64,000 bases of DNA from Actinoplanes xinjiangensis (lineage in GTDB: Bacteria; Actinomycetota; Actinomycetes; Mycobacteriales; Micromonosporaceae). The stretch is from positions 1 to 64,000 of the forward strand of contig NZ_QGGR01000018.1 in NCBI RefSeq assembly GCF_003148685.1, read 5' to 3'. The notes beneath the pieces were generated by a model. The model was not told the origin of the DNA, did no database searches, and was given only the letters and a program-made list of their open reading frames with translations. Below, piece after piece: positions 24,427 through 33,593 of this stretch. How positions within the stretch are numbered: the first letter of the stretch is position 1; each line of letters starts with the position of its first letter. The position numbers and the translations under genes are program-made.

Positions 24427-25698
24427 GTGAGAAAGTCCCTGCAACTCGTCGCGCTGACCACGGCCTTCACCGTCTCGATGACCGCAACGCTCTCCTGGGC
24501 GTACACCGGAGGCCTGGACCAGCTCGGCGTTCCCTACGGTCCCCCCGCCTTCGTCGATCCACCGGCCACGCCGGTCACCACGGTCCCCACGGCCCCCTCG
24601 CCGTCCGCCCCGCCCGCCCGTCCGGTCGCCGCCCGCCCGGCCGGGAGCAGCGCCACACCGTCCGCCTCGAGCGGCCTGACCACGCCCATCCCGGCGGCCA
24701 CCGACCAGGGCGCCGACCACCTGGCGAACTATCCGGTGGAGTCCGGGGAGCGCGCGTGCCGGACCGGCTCCAGGCTGGTCCCGACCTGCGGCATCCTGTG
24801 GGGGGTGGCGCCCGGCGCCCGTACCGAGGCCCGGGGGGTGCAGGCGCTCGCCGAGTTCGAGCGCAAGACCGGCCGGCACCAGGCGATCTTCCACGCCTAC
24901 CACCGCGGCATCCGGCAGGTGTTCCCCACCGAGCAGGAGATCGCCATCTCCCGCGAGCCCGGCCGCAAGCGCGTCCTGCTGCTCAACTGGAAGCCGGAGA
25001 GCGCCACCTGGGCCCAGATCGCCCGCGGCGACCGGCGCACCGACCAGTTCCTGGACCGGCTCGCCGCGCACATCCGGCAGAACTACCGGGAGCGGTTCTT
25101 CTTCGCGATCCACCACGAGGCCGAGGACCAGGTACGCGAGCGGGCCGGCTCCGGCTACACCGCCCGGGACTACGCGGCGATGTTCCGGCACGTCGTGAAG
25201 CGGCTGCGGGCCAAGGGCGCCCACAACGTGGTGACCGTTCTGGTCCACATGGCGTACGTGCCGCACACCACCAAGAGCTGGTTCCAGCACATGTACCCGG
25301 GCAACGACGTGGTCGACTGGATCGGCTTCGACACCTACTCCTACAGCGACCCCGGATACGGCCACGGCGACTTCGACGAGCTGCTCAACCGCCGGTCGGC
25401 GAGCAAGCCGCACTGGCCCGGCTTCTACAACTGGGTGACCCGGCGGCACCCCGGCAAACCGCTCATGGTCGCCGAATGGGGCGTCTGGTTCTCCAAGCGC
25501 AACCCGCAGCACATGGCCGAGTTCTACCGTGAGGTCGGCGAACAGATCAGCCGGTTCCCGAAGATCAAGGCGATGGTGCACTTCGAGACCCCGGCCAACC
25601 ACAAGGGCCAGGACTCGTCGGTGGACAGCACGCCGGACGCCCTACGCGAGTACCGGCGTCTCGGCCGGCTCCCGGTTTTTCAGGTCTCGCTCGGCTGA
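24427..25698 (+). CDS. Exported GH26-like glycoside hydrolase
   Basis: A 423-residue secreted protein with a Sec signal peptide (RKSLQLVALTTAFTVSMTAT, cleaved near WAYTG). A Pro/Thr/Ser/Ala linker covers residues 35-95, followed by a TIM-barrel domain resembling GH26. The probable acid/base Glu lies in FFAIHHEAEDQ and the probable nucleophile in LMVAEWGVWF. WIGFDTYSY is typical of substrate-binding barrels. GTG 24427 starts 8 nt after a GATACT -10-like box, so it may be leaderless. It diverges from the APS kinase gene. With the lipoprotein at 14192 it brackets the locus and probably remodels the same polymer. Confidence 0.78.
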   Translation: MRKSLQLVALTTAFTVSMTATLSWAYTGGLDQLGVPYGPPAFVDPPATPVTTVPTAPSPSAPPARPVAARPAGSSATPSASSGLTTPIPAATDQGADHLANYPVESGERACRTGSRLVPTCGILWGVAPGARTEARGVQALAEFERKTGRHQAIFHAYHRGIRQVFPTEQEIAISREPGRKRVLLLNWKPESATWAQIARGDRRTDQFLDRLAAHIRQNYRERFFFAIHHEAEDQVRERAGSGYTARDYAAMFRHVVKRLRAKGAHNVVTVLVHMAYVPHTTKSWFQHMYPGNDVVDWIGFDTYSYSDPGYGHGDFDELLNRRSASKPHWPGFYNWVTRRHPGKPLMVAEWGVWFSKRNPQHMAEFYREVGEQISRFPKIKAMVHFETPANHKGQDSSVDSTPDALREYRRLGRLPVFQVSLG

Positions 25699-25707
25699 AT
25701 GCACCTA

Positions 25708-25753
25708 GGTCTCAGCTGAGAGCAAGCTGAGAGACCCTGAGTCGACCTCAGGG
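25708..25753 (+). terminator. Two adjacent hairpins between the GH26-like and ABC genes
   Basis: GGTCTCAGCT (25708) pairs imperfectly with AGCTGAGAGACC (25725-25736), and CCCTGAG/CTCAGGG (25735-25753) forms a second hairpin with a 5-nt loop. They may end the hydrolase transcript or act as operators for the ABC promoter 35 bp downstream. The sequence alone does not decide. Confidence 0.5.
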
Positions 25754-25786
25754 GAGTTCCGGATCCGCATCCGTGCGGCGGGTTTC

Positions 25787-25798
25787 TAGGCTGTGCCC
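25787..25798 (+). promoter_or_regulatory. Leaderless -10 box of the ABC operon
   Basis: TAGGCT (25787-25792) is followed by exactly 6 nt and GTG at 25799, the geometry of leaderless actinobacterial starts. This supports GTG 25799 over GTG 25793. Confidence 0.5.
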
Positions 25799-26713
25799 GT
25801 GACCATCATCGTTACGGACGGGCTGACCAAAACGTACGGCGGCGGGGTGACCGCCCTAGCGGACCTGACCGTCGCCGTCGATGCCGGCGTCATCGGACTG
25901 GTCGGTGCCAACGGCGCCGGCAAGAGCACCTTCATCAAAATCATGCTCGGGTTGCTGCCGCCGTCCAGCGGCAGCGTCCGGGTCTTCGATCTCGACCCGG
26001 TCACCCAGACCGACCGGGTCCGCGCGCGGGTCGGCTACATGCCGGAGAACGACTGTCTGCCGCCGGACGTCTCGGCCGCCGAGTTCGTCACCCACCTGGC
26101 CCGGATGAGCGGGCTGCCGAAGACCGCAGCCCGCGAGCGCGCCTCCGAGGCGCTGCGGCACGTCGGCCTCTACGAGGAGCGCTACCGGCAGATCGGTGGC
26201 TACTCGACCGGCATGAAACAGCGGGTCAAGCTGGCCCAGGCGCTCGTGCACGACCCTGACCTGCTGCTGCTCGACGAGCCCACCAACGGCCTGGACCCGG
26301 CCGGCCGGGACGCGATGCTCGGCCTGGTCCACCGGATCGGCAACGAGTTCGGCATCTCCGTGGTCGTCTGCTCGCACCTGCTCGGCGAGGTCGAGCGGAT
26401 CTGCGACTCGCTCATCGCGATCGAGGGCGGCCGGCTGCTGCGCGCCGACCGGATCTCCTCGATGACCGAGGCGTCCGACATCCTGGCGGTCGAGGTCGCC
26501 GACGGTACGGACGAGCTGGCCGCCGCCCTCATCGAGCGCGGTCTGGCGGTCACCCGTGAGGGCCGGCTGCTGCTCGTGCCCCTGGAGTCCGACGAGGCGT
26601 ACGACCGGATCCTGCACGCCGTCTCCGACCTCGATCTCAACCTGCACCGCCTGGACCAGCGTCGGCACCGTGTCGCCGAGCTCTTCACCACGAAGGAGAC
26701 GGCCGATGTCTGA
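25799..26713 (+). CDS. ABC transporter ATP-binding protein
   Basis: A 304-residue ATPase. It has Walker A GANGAGKST, a Q-loop region, the signature YSTGMKQRVKLAQAL (a degenerate LSGGQ usual in this exporter subfamily), Walker B LLLLDEPTNGLDP and the switch His in CSHL. A C-terminal extension of about 80 residues is typical of CcmA/NatA-like exporters. It is followed by the permease with an 8-nt overlap. The four-gene set looks like two ATPase/permease pairs working in one exporter or in two related ones. Substrate unknown. Confidence 0.9.
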   Translation: MTIIVTDGLTKTYGGGVTALADLTVAVDAGVIGLVGANGAGKSTFIKIMLGLLPPSSGSVRVFDLDPVTQTDRVRARVGYMPENDCLPPDVSAAEFVTHLARMSGLPKTAARERASEALRHVGLYEERYRQIGGYSTGMKQRVKLAQALVHDPDLLLLDEPTNGLDPAGRDAMLGLVHRIGNEFGISVVVCSHLLGEVERICDSLIAIEGGRLLRADRISSMTEASDILAVEVADGTDELAAALIERGLAVTREGRLLLVPLESDEAYDRILHAVSDLDLNLHRLDQRRHRVAELFTTKETADV

Positions 26714-27563
26714 GGCCGGCGTCATCCATGACATCGGATACCAGCGCTACGACGGGCCCCGTCTGGGCCGGTTCGCGATGCAGCAGGCGCTCTATGTGCA
26801 CGGGCTGCGCGCGGCGTTCGGTCTGGGCCGTTCCGCCAAGGCGAAGATCTTCCCCTGGCTGGTCTTCGGCATCATGCTGCTGGTCGCGGTGATCGTCGCC
26901 GCGATCCGTTCACTCACCGGCGAGTCGGTGCTCAGCTACCTCGACTTCGCCGGCCAGATGAGCTTCCTGATCATCTTCTTCACCGCGATCGTGGCGCCCC
27001 AGCTGGTCTCCCGCGACCTGCGGGCCGGCACGCTGCCGCTGTACTTCAGCCGGCCGCTGCGGGCCGCCGACTACGTCTCGGCCAAGTTCGCCGCCATGGT
27101 CAGCGCGGTCTGGCTGCTGCTCGGTGTGCCGCAGTTCATCATGTTCCTCGGCGCGGCGTTCACCACGACGGACGGCGTCAAGGGCGTGTTCAACGAGCTC
27201 GGCGACCTGATCCCCGGCTGGGGCTACAGCCTGCTGTGGGCGCTCACGTTCGCCGGCATCGGCCTGCTGGTCGCCTCCTTCACCGGCAAGCAGGCGTTCG
27301 CGGCCGGCGGCATCGTGGCGGTCTTCCTGGTGACCACGCCGATCGTCGGGGTGCTCAGCTCGCTGCCGTCCACCACCGCCAACCAGCTGGCCTTCCTGTC
27401 CAGCCCGATGTTCCTGATCGCCGGGGTCGGGCAGTGGATGGGTGGCAACTTCGACATGGAGCTCGGCCGGTTCGGCCCCATCTACGGCATCGAGGCGGTC
27501 TGCCTGATCGCCGCCTGCCTCCTCATCCTGCTGGCCCGCTACCGGAAGGTGGCCTCGCTGTGA
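26706..27563 (+). CDS. ABC transporter permease
   Basis: A 285-residue ABC-2-type permease with six hydrophobic segments, including WLVFGIMLLVAVIVAAI, MSFLIIFFTAIVAPQLV and a C-terminal GIEAVCLIAACLLILLA. The region DLRAGTLPLYFSRPL is the coupling-helix-like segment common to ABC-2 exporters. ATG 26706 follows AAGGAGACGGCCG and lies inside the end of the ATPase gene. Its stop overlaps the next gene as GTGA. Confidence 0.88.
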   Translation: MSEAGVIHDIGYQRYDGPRLGRFAMQQALYVHGLRAAFGLGRSAKAKIFPWLVFGIMLLVAVIVAAIRSLTGESVLSYLDFAGQMSFLIIFFTAIVAPQLVSRDLRAGTLPLYFSRPLRAADYVSAKFAAMVSAVWLLLGVPQFIMFLGAAFTTTDGVKGVFNELGDLIPGWGYSLLWALTFAGIGLLVASFTGKQAFAAGGIVAVFLVTTPIVGVLSSLPSTTANQLAFLSSPMFLIAGVGQWMGGNFDMELGRFGPIYGIEAVCLIAACLLILLARYRKVASL

Positions 27564-28510
27564 CCACCCAGACGCTCCCGGCCGAGACGCCCACCACCAC
27601 CGGCGTGGTCGAGCTGTCCACCGTCTCCCGGTGGTACGGCAACGTGGTCGCGGTCAACGACATCTCCATGTCCCTGCACCCCGGCGTCACCGGCCTGCTC
27701 GGGCCGAACGGTGCCGGCAAGACCACGGTGCTGCACATGATGGCCGGCTTCCTTTCGCCGTCCAAGGGCACCGTCACCATCGACGGCAAGCCCACCTGGC
27801 GTAACCCGGAGATCTACCGTGACCTCGGCCTGGTCACCGAGCGGGAGGCGGTGCACGGCTTCCTGACCGCCCGTCAGTTCGTGACCGCCTGCGCCAAGAT
27901 GCAGAAACTGCCGGACCCGGCCGCCGCCGCCCAGCGCGCCCTGGAACTCGTCGAGATGACCGGGGCCGCCGAGCGCCGCATCGAGACCTTCTCCAAGGGC
28001 ATGCGCCAGCGCACCCGCGTCGCCGCCGCACTGGTGCACGAGCCGCGGGTGCTGCTGCTCGACGAGCCGTTCAACGGCATGGACCCGCGCCAGCGGATGC
28101 ACATGATGGAGCTGTTGCACCGCCTCGGCGACAACGGGCACACCATCCTGTTCAGCTCGCACATCCTCGAGGAGGTCGAGCAGGTCGCCGGGCTGGTCCA
28201 GGTGATCGTGGCCGGCCGCCTGGCCGCCTCCGGCGACTACCGCAAGATCCGCCGCCTGATGACCAACCGGCCGCACGTCTTCGCCGTGCGCAGCTCCGAC
28301 GACCGTCGGCTGGCCGTCGCGCTGATCGCCGAGAAATCGGTCGCCGGCATCGAGATCGAGGCCAACGGCCTCACCGTGCGGGCCTCCGACTACGGCAGCT
28401 TCACCCGCGTGCTGCCCCGTATCGCTCTGGACCAGGGCATCCGGCTGCGCCAGGTGGTGCCGTCCGACGAGTCCCTGGAGAGCGTCTTCTCCTACCTGCT
28501 GGAGGGCTGA
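27560..28510 (+). CDS. ABC transporter ATP-binding protein
   Basis: A 316-residue ATPase with Walker A GPNGAGKTT, signature FSKGMRQRTRVAAAL, Walker B LLLLDEPFNGMDP and switch His SSHI. The N-terminal 18 residues are Thr/Pro-rich. GTG 27560 is fixed by the GTGA overlap with the permease before it. Its stop shares one base with the ATG of the next permease. It is paralogous to the ATPase at 25799 but clearly diverged. Confidence 0.9.
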   Translation: MTTQTLPAETPTTTGVVELSTVSRWYGNVVAVNDISMSLHPGVTGLLGPNGAGKTTVLHMMAGFLSPSKGTVTIDGKPTWRNPEIYRDLGLVTEREAVHGFLTARQFVTACAKMQKLPDPAAAAQRALELVEMTGAAERRIETFSKGMRQRTRVAAALVHEPRVLLLDEPFNGMDPRQRMHMMELLHRLGDNGHTILFSSHILEEVEQVAGLVQVIVAGRLAASGDYRKIRRLMTNRPHVFAVRSSDDRRLAVALIAEKSVAGIEIEANGLTVRASDYGSFTRVLPRIALDQGIRLRQVVPSDESLESVFSYLLEG

Positions 28511-29220
28511 TGTCCACGGTCGCTTTCATCACCGCGCGCGGCCTCTTCGGCCGGCGCCGGGCCCTGCTGCTCCTGCCGCTGCCGGTGCTGCTGATCGGCC
28601 TGGCCGCGATCTGCCGGGCGTACGGGGTGTCGCCCGACATGTGGGGCCAGGCCGTCATCGTCGGTCTGGGCCTGGTCGTGGTGCTCCCGGTCGTCGCCCT
28701 GATCGTCGGCACCGGCGTCCTCGGCTCCGAGGTCGACGACGGCACGATCGTGCACATCCTCACCAAGCCGCTGCCCCGCTACGAGATCATCCTGGCGAAG
28801 TACGGGGTGGCCGCCCTGGTCACCGCCGTGGTGGCGGCCGTGCCGCTCTTCATCACCGGGGTACTGGCCGGATCGGTCAAGCTCGGCGCCGCCCTGGTCG
28901 TCGCCTCGGTGATCGGCGCGTTCGCCTACTCCGCACTGTTCCTGCTGTTCAGCCTGCTCAGCCGCCGCCCGGTGCTGGTCGGCCTGGTCTACATCCTGGT
29001 CTGGGAAGGCCTGCTCGGAAACTTCGTCAGCGGTACGAAGAACCTGGCCGTCGGCCAGTACGTGATCACCATCGCCGACAAGATCGCCCCGACCGCGATC
29101 CTCGAGTCCACGATCGGTCTGACCACCGCCATCGTGATGAGCGCGCTGTTCATCGTTCTCGGCACCCTGGCCGCGGTGAACCGCCTGTCGTCCTTCAGCG
29201 TGGCCGGCGAGACCAGCTGA
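28510..29220 (+). CDS. ABC transporter permease
   Basis: A 236-residue ABC-2-type permease with six membrane spans (RALLLLPLPVLLIGLAAI at the start, TAIVMSALFIVLGTLAAV at the end). DDGTIVHILTKPLPRYEIIL matches the coupling segment seen in the other permease (RAGTLPLYFSRPL). It is the last gene of the coupled four-gene operon, and no clear hairpin follows within 100 bp. Confidence 0.88.
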   Translation: MSTVAFITARGLFGRRRALLLLPLPVLLIGLAAICRAYGVSPDMWGQAVIVGLGLVVVLPVVALIVGTGVLGSEVDDGTIVHILTKPLPRYEIILAKYGVAALVTAVVAAVPLFITGVLAGSVKLGAALVVASVIGAFAYSALFLLFSLLSRRPVLVGLVYILVWEGLLGNFVSGTKNLAVGQYVITIADKIAPTAILESTIGLTTAIVMSALFIVLGTLAAVNRLSSFSVAGETS

Positions 29221-29286
29221 CCGTTCGGCGCCTCGGCGGCCCGCGTCACCCCTGCGGTGGCGCGGGCCGCCGTCATTCGAGTCCTC

Positions 29287-29333
29287 TATAAAGGCATCGC
29301 CGTGCGCGAATGGCTCGATACGGTCGTGTTTCC
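29287..29333 (+). promoter_or_regulatory. Conserved upstream element, copy 1
   Basis: TATAAAGGCATCG, then CTCGATACGGTCGT (29314-29327) followed by a TTTC-like end. The same elements in the same order and spacing occur at 33594-33640 before the paralogous gene. It is probably a promoter plus regulator site. TATAAA would suit a -10, but no convincing -35 is seen. Confidence 0.6.
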
Positions 29334-29359
29334 GTTGTTCACAGGTGAGGGGAACACCC

Positions 29360-29800
29360 ATGAGCCGAATGTGGCATTCACGCCGCGCAGCAACCACCGC
29401 ATCGACGGTCCTCATGGCCGCCGCCGGGCTTGTCATCGCCGGTCCCGCACAGGCGGCGCCGACGTCCTGGCAGACCGTCAACGGCGCGTCCACCGCGGCC
29501 GGGACACTCGAGTACCGGGCGGTGTCCGGTGGCCGCTACGCCGACGTCATCGGGTCCATCTCCGTGCCCAGGACCGACGGCCAGTGCTATTACCTGCGCT
29601 ACTACATCCCCGCCGACGTGCTCGGTCAGGGCGTCAACTCGCCCCGGCACTGCGGCGAGGGCACCGTGCCGGTCGAGTCGCACATCTTCGTGTCGACATT
29701 CTTCACCCGCGGATTCCGCTTCGGTCTGTGCCGAGTCGCTCCCGGCACTCCCGAAGAATCGTCGTTCGCGGATCTGGGCGCCCACTGCGTGCGCGTCTGA
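29360..29800 (+). CDS. Small exported protein, QCYYLRYY family, copy 1
   Basis: Family not recognised. The 146-residue precursor has a Sec signal peptide (ending GPAQAAP) and a mature part of about 110 residues. Motifs shared with the paralogue at 33677 are ATGT(I/L)EYR, GGRYAD(V/I), DGQCYYLRYYxPAD, CGEG and FGLCRVAPGT, ending FADLGAHCV. Four conserved Cys suggest two disulfides in a compact extracellular domain. ATG 29360 has GAGGGGA upstream. It is preceded by the conserved element and lies convergent to the SGNH hydrolase. Function unknown; a secreted binding or inhibitor domain is possible. Confidence 0.8.
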   Translation: MSRMWHSRRAATTASTVLMAAAGLVIAGPAQAAPTSWQTVNGASTAAGTLEYRAVSGGRYADVIGSISVPRTDGQCYYLRYYIPADVLGQGVNSPRHCGEGTVPVESHIFVSTFFTRGFRFGLCRVAPGTPEESSFADLGAHCVRV

Positions 29801-29835
29801 CCGGAGAACTCGCTCCGTCGATGGAGGCGGACCGA

Positions 29836-30960
29836 TCAGCCGTCGACGGTCAGCCGGGCCAGCGTGGCGTTGCGGGGAATCGTCACCGTGACACCGTCCG
29901 GGGGGATCGTCACGTCGCTGCGAACACCGTCCCCGGTCCACGACCGGGCGATCACCGGAGGGCCCTGGTCCCCGGGTCTGCCGCTGATACGGAGGGTGTG
30001 CAGATCCGGGACGACCAGGTCGAGTACTCCAGCGGCGCGGATCCCGAAGCAGAGTGGCTCTGCATTCCGCACCGTGGTGACCTCGAGCAGACCGGAACCG
30101 TCGGCGGGAGCGCCGCACTCGACCAGAAGAATGCCGCCGTCACCGGAGTTCAGTTTGACCTTCCGGGATGTGAGGATCTCCGCCCGGTCCGGATAGGCGT
30201 ACTCCTCCACGAGTGAGTCAGGTCGTGGACGTACGTCCCCGTCGGCCACCGTGTCGGCGATCGCCGCGGCGTACACCGTCGCCATGTGCCGGTAGCCGGC
30301 ATCGTTCGGGTGCAGCTTGTCCACCATTTCCGTCGGGAGCAACGGCATGTCCACGTATCGCAGTCGGTGACCCGTGCTCTGTGCGACGCCGGGCAGCAGG
30401 CGCGCGCGGGCATTGAAGGCCTTGACCCTGTCGCCCAGCTCACCGGTCGACGGTATGAGCCCGGCAAGGATGATCACCGCGGAGGGACGGACCGCGTAGA
30501 TCTCGTTCACCAGCATCGCCAGGCGATCCGGGGCACCCGTCGGATCGCCGCGATCCAGGTCGTTGATGCCGATGTGCAGGAGGACGACATCGGGGCCGGC
30601 CGCTGCAGCCCAGCCGGCGATCCGTTTCCGTATGTCATCGATCATCCACCCGCTGTGGCCCTCATGGTCGGCATCGGCGACTGAGCCCGAGCTGGACGTG
30701 CCGACGAAATCCAGCCCGTACCCGGATTCGGCGGCGGCGAGATTCCACAGCGGTAGCCGGTACCCCGCGCGGCTGCTGACGCTGCCACCGTCGGTGATGG
30801 AGTCACCCAGCGGCATCACCCGCAACCAGATCGGCGCGGCGGCCGATGCATCGGCGGTGACGGCGCGCGGCATGAACGCATGGGCGGCCGTCACCGCTGA
30901 CATGAACAGGAGCAGTACGGCTCCGAAAGCCGATACTCCGGTGACCGTTCTCTTCAGCAT
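29836..30960 (-). CDS. Exported SGNH/GDSL hydrolase fused to a YSYP-type domain
   Basis: A 374-residue secreted esterase/lipase-like protein. The signal peptide (VSAFGAVLLLFMSAVTAAHA) is followed by the SGNH domain, with the nucleophile Ser54 in PLGDSITDG, Asn133 in GINDLDRG and the Asp214/His217 pair in DKLHPND, so all catalytic blocks are present. From about residue 249 the C-terminal domain (LVEEYAYPDRAEI, ILLVECG, GLLEV, LCF) is homologous to the two free-standing exported proteins at 36922 and 40203. The hydrolase would remove acyl groups from a polysaccharide or lipid, and the extra domain may direct binding. It is transcribed toward the small exported gene at 29360. Confidence 0.88.
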   Translation of the reverse strand: MLKRTVTGVSAFGAVLLLFMSAVTAAHAFMPRAVTADASAAAPIWLRVMPLGDSITDGGSVSSRAGYRLPLWNLAAAESGYGLDFVGTSSSGSVADADHEGHSGWMIDDIRKRIAGWAAAAGPDVVLLHIGINDLDRGDPTGAPDRLAMLVNEIYAVRPSAVIILAGLIPSTGELGDRVKAFNARARLLPGVAQSTGHRLRYVDMPLLPTEMVDKLHPNDAGYRHMATVYAAAIADTVADGDVRPRPDSLVEEYAYPDRAEILTSRKVKLNSGDGGILLVECGAPADGSGLLEVTTVRNAEPLCFGIRAAGVLDLVVPDLHTLRISGRPGDQGPPVIARSWTGDGVRSDVTIPPDGVTVTIPRNATLARLTVDG

Positions 30961-31074
30961 TCGCCTGCCTTGCGGAGAATTGATAAATCAGTCGGGAACT
31001 CTTTTGCCGCCGGCACGGTCGCTCGCCACGAGTGGTTTCCCACGCGCGTGCCCCGTGCCGGGTGAGATCCGTTC

Positions 31075-31124
31075 CTGCGGATGATGCCGTCCGGTCGTGA
31101 ATGAGGGGACGGCATCATCCGCAG
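31075..31124 (-). terminator. Terminator after the propeller gene at 31158
   Basis: An 18-bp perfect inverted repeat (CTGCGGATGATGCCGTCC and its complement) with a 14-nt loop lies 34 nt beyond the stop of the minus-strand gene and upstream of the SGNH gene, so it probably insulates the two. Confidence 0.85.
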
Positions 31125-31157
31125 AAAACGGCGACGGTCACGAACCGTCCAACGCGA

Positions 31158-32705
31158 TCAGGTGGGGAGCACCTCCCAGCCGCCGCCGCCGTCACCGCCA
31201 CGGTTGAGGTAGACGACGGGGTAGCCGTCCGTGGAGTTGATGAGCGCGTAGTCGTCCTTGCGGTCGCCGTCGAAGTCGGCGAAGCGGACCTTGGTGCGGT
31301 CACTGGTCAGGCCGAGGGCGAATTTGCTCCGCAGCTGCCAGCCGCCGCCGCCGTCGCCGCCGCGGTTGAGGTAGGCGTTGATGGTGCCGTTGTCCTCGAC
31401 GATCAGATAGTCGTCCTGGCGGTCGCCGTCGAAGTCGGCGAAGCGGACCTTGTTGCGGTCGGTGGTGACGCCGAGGGCGACCTTGCTCCGCAGCTGCCAG
31501 CCGCCGCCGCCGTCGCCGCCGCGATTGAGGTAGGCGTTGATGGTGCCGTTGTCCTCGACGATCAGATAGTCGTCCTTGCCGTCACCGTCGAAGTCCGCGA
31601 AGCGGACCTTGTTGCGGTCACTGGTGACGCCGAGGGCGACCTTGCCCCGTACCTCCCAGGCACCGGCGCCGTCGCCGCCGCGGTTGAGGTAGGCGTTGAT
31701 CGCGCCGCTGTCCTCGATGTGCAGGTAGTCGGTCTTGCCGTCGCCGTCGAAGTCGGCGAAGCGGACCTTGCTGCGGTCGCTGGTGAGACCGAGGGCGACC
31801 TTGCTCCGCAGCTCCCAACTTCCCCGGGAGCCGCCGCGGTTGAGGTAGACGTTGACCACGCCGCTGTCCTCGATGACCAGGTAGTCGGCTTTGCCGTCAC
31901 CGTCGAAGTCGGCCCAGCGGCCACTCCCGGTCTCCACGTCGCCCCGGATCGGCGGAAGCACCTCGATGCGGGCTCTGATCCAGGCAGCGAGGTCGTCGAC
32001 ACGTGTGCCGACCGCCCCCGCGGACGCACCGGCAGCCGCCTGGTAACAACCGGCCTGGCCGCCGCTGCTGGCGACGGCGACGAGCACCTGCCCGCCGGCA
32101 CTGTCACGCAGAGCCGGACCACCCGCGTCGCCCTGGCAGACGGTGGCGTTCGGCGTGTTGGCCAGTTGCACCGACGTGGTGCCCGGTGCCGACTCGACCG
32201 TGAAGTCACCGGCATGCTGACGCCGGGGAACCCATTCGGTACCGGTACGCCCGTAACCGGCGATGTGCAGCACCTCGCCGGCGGCCGGCCCGGTGCCGAG
32301 TTCGACGGGCGTCACGCCGGTCGCGGCCCTGTCCAACTGGACCAGGGCAACGTCACGGTCGGAACGCGACACGACCCGTACGGCGGTCAGTACGTGCCCG
32401 GTGCTCGTGGAAAGGTCGGGCCGTCCCACGGTGACCGTGGTTCGCAGAGCGGGCGCACCGTCGGTGATCGGCACACCGTTCTGGGCGAAGCATGCGGCAG
32501 AGGTGATGACCCAGTCCGGGCGAATGAGCGCGCCGCTGCAACCGCGACCGTCCGCACTGCCCGGCTGGCCTACTTCGATCTTGGCGACGAAGCTGTAGTC
32601 GCTGTCTGCCGTCGCACCGGCCGCCTGCGCCGGTACTCCGATCCACGGGCCGGCCGCAATGGCGGCGCCCGCCGCCGCGGCCGACAGGAAACGATACCTG
32701 AGCAA
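31158..32705 (-). CDS. Trypsin-like pseudoprotease with FG-GAP/VCBS propeller (P1)
   Basis: A 515-residue exported protein. The signal peptide (about 1-28, ending PAQA) precedes a chymotrypsin-fold domain (residues 36-255) and five or six integrin-alpha-like FG-GAP repeats (FADFDGDGKDDYLIVED, calcium-loop type) forming a beta-propeller. The catalytic His position reads TSAACF (Ala71), the Asp is kept (RDVALV, Asp118), and the Ser position reads GDAGGP (Ala194). It is therefore predicted not to cut peptides and may bind a ligand. TTG 32705 follows GGAGGATAA. Repeats three and four are nearly identical at DNA level. It is one of four full paralogues in this island. Confidence 0.88.
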   Translation of the reverse strand: MLRYRFLSAAAAGAAIAAGPWIGVPAQAAGATADSDYSFVAKIEVGQPGSADGRGCSGALIRPDWVITSAACFAQNGVPITDGAPALRTTVTVGRPDLSTSTGHVLTAVRVVSRSDRDVALVQLDRAATGVTPVELGTGPAAGEVLHIAGYGRTGTEWVPRRQHAGDFTVESAPGTTSVQLANTPNATVCQGDAGGPALRDSAGGQVLVAVASSGGQAGCYQAAAGASAGAVGTRVDDLAAWIRARIEVLPPIRGDVETGSGRWADFDGDGKADYLVIEDSGVVNVYLNRGGSRGSWELRSKVALGLTSDRSKVRFADFDGDGKTDYLHIEDSGAINAYLNRGGDGAGAWEVRGKVALGVTSDRNKVRFADFDGDGKDDYLIVEDNGTINAYLNRGGDGGGGWQLRSKVALGVTTDRNKVRFADFDGDRQDDYLIVEDNGTINAYLNRGGDGGGGWQLRSKFALGLTSDRTKVRFADFDGDRKDDYALINSTDGYPVVYLNRGGDGGGGWEVLPT

Positions 32706-33593
32706 ATTATCCTCCAGCTGATCTAATGGCGACATGGCCGTTTTCGGCCGCCGCTTTTGGTCCGTCTGGATCGCGAATACGAGATGGTGCCCAGCAGAGG
32801 GCGATCCCATCTTGGAAAAAGGCGCGAGAAACGGAATCCCGTTGAAAACGAGTGCGATCGACCTCGAGCGAATGCATCCGGGCTGTCTACGGCGTTCGGC
32901 TTTTCCGCATCACAGACAGCGTCACGGACTGCTCGTGAGGATCATGGGAGATGGAGACTCGTTCGTCGCGCGGCCACGACTGGCAGACGCCGGGGACGGA
33001 CCCTGCCCAGCTTCATACCCGGCGTCGCGGGAAGCTGCCTGCGGAAGGGTGTTCCGGGCGGATTTCGGCTGCCGTGGGCGGCTGCTAGAGGGCTCGCCTT
33101 GACCAGCGTTGAGGTGGTCGACGCCGGCGCCGAGTGCGTGACTGATCCATGATTCCCCGTTTCGTGGTTCAGGCGCGCGGCTCCGACCGTGTGGGAGCCC
33201 CCTCGCAAACGCCCGATCCGGGACACGATCCTCGATTACCGGCGCCTGATTTTCTAGGCCGAGGCAATGTGACGATCCGCATATCGATGACCGTGCCTTG
33301 ATGTTCAGGTGGCCGCCGGCGCCTCCTGCCGGGCCGCGGCGCCTACGCGAAATCCCATCGAGGCTGGTCGTGGTGTATCCGGTTGCTGATTTCGTGCGCG
33401 AGCGCCGGTTTCACGACGTGGCGCCGCGATCAGAAAGTAGTCCGTGACCGGAAGTGACCGGCCTTGCGTGCGGCCTGGCGTGTCGGTACGGTCTCGGGCC
33501 GCCCGGTCGGCCCCGGCCGGGATCCAGCCGCCCCGCCCGCGGATGGTGCGGCGCCCATCATCGTGACGTAGCACCGCCGTCTCTCAATTCCTT
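32706..33593. other. Gene-free spacer between P1 and the second small exported gene
   Basis: About 890 bp with no gene I can support. Open frames up to 131 codons exist on the plus strand but have no SD site, signal peptide or family motif, and the base composition is less GC-biased at third positions than in neighbours. It includes the P1 promoter region. No relic of the island's paralogous genes was recognised here by eye. Confidence 0.5.

Noticed and set aside
32757..33152. 131-codon frame in the spacer after P1
   Set aside because: No SD, signal peptide, domain or codon bias; considered non-coding.
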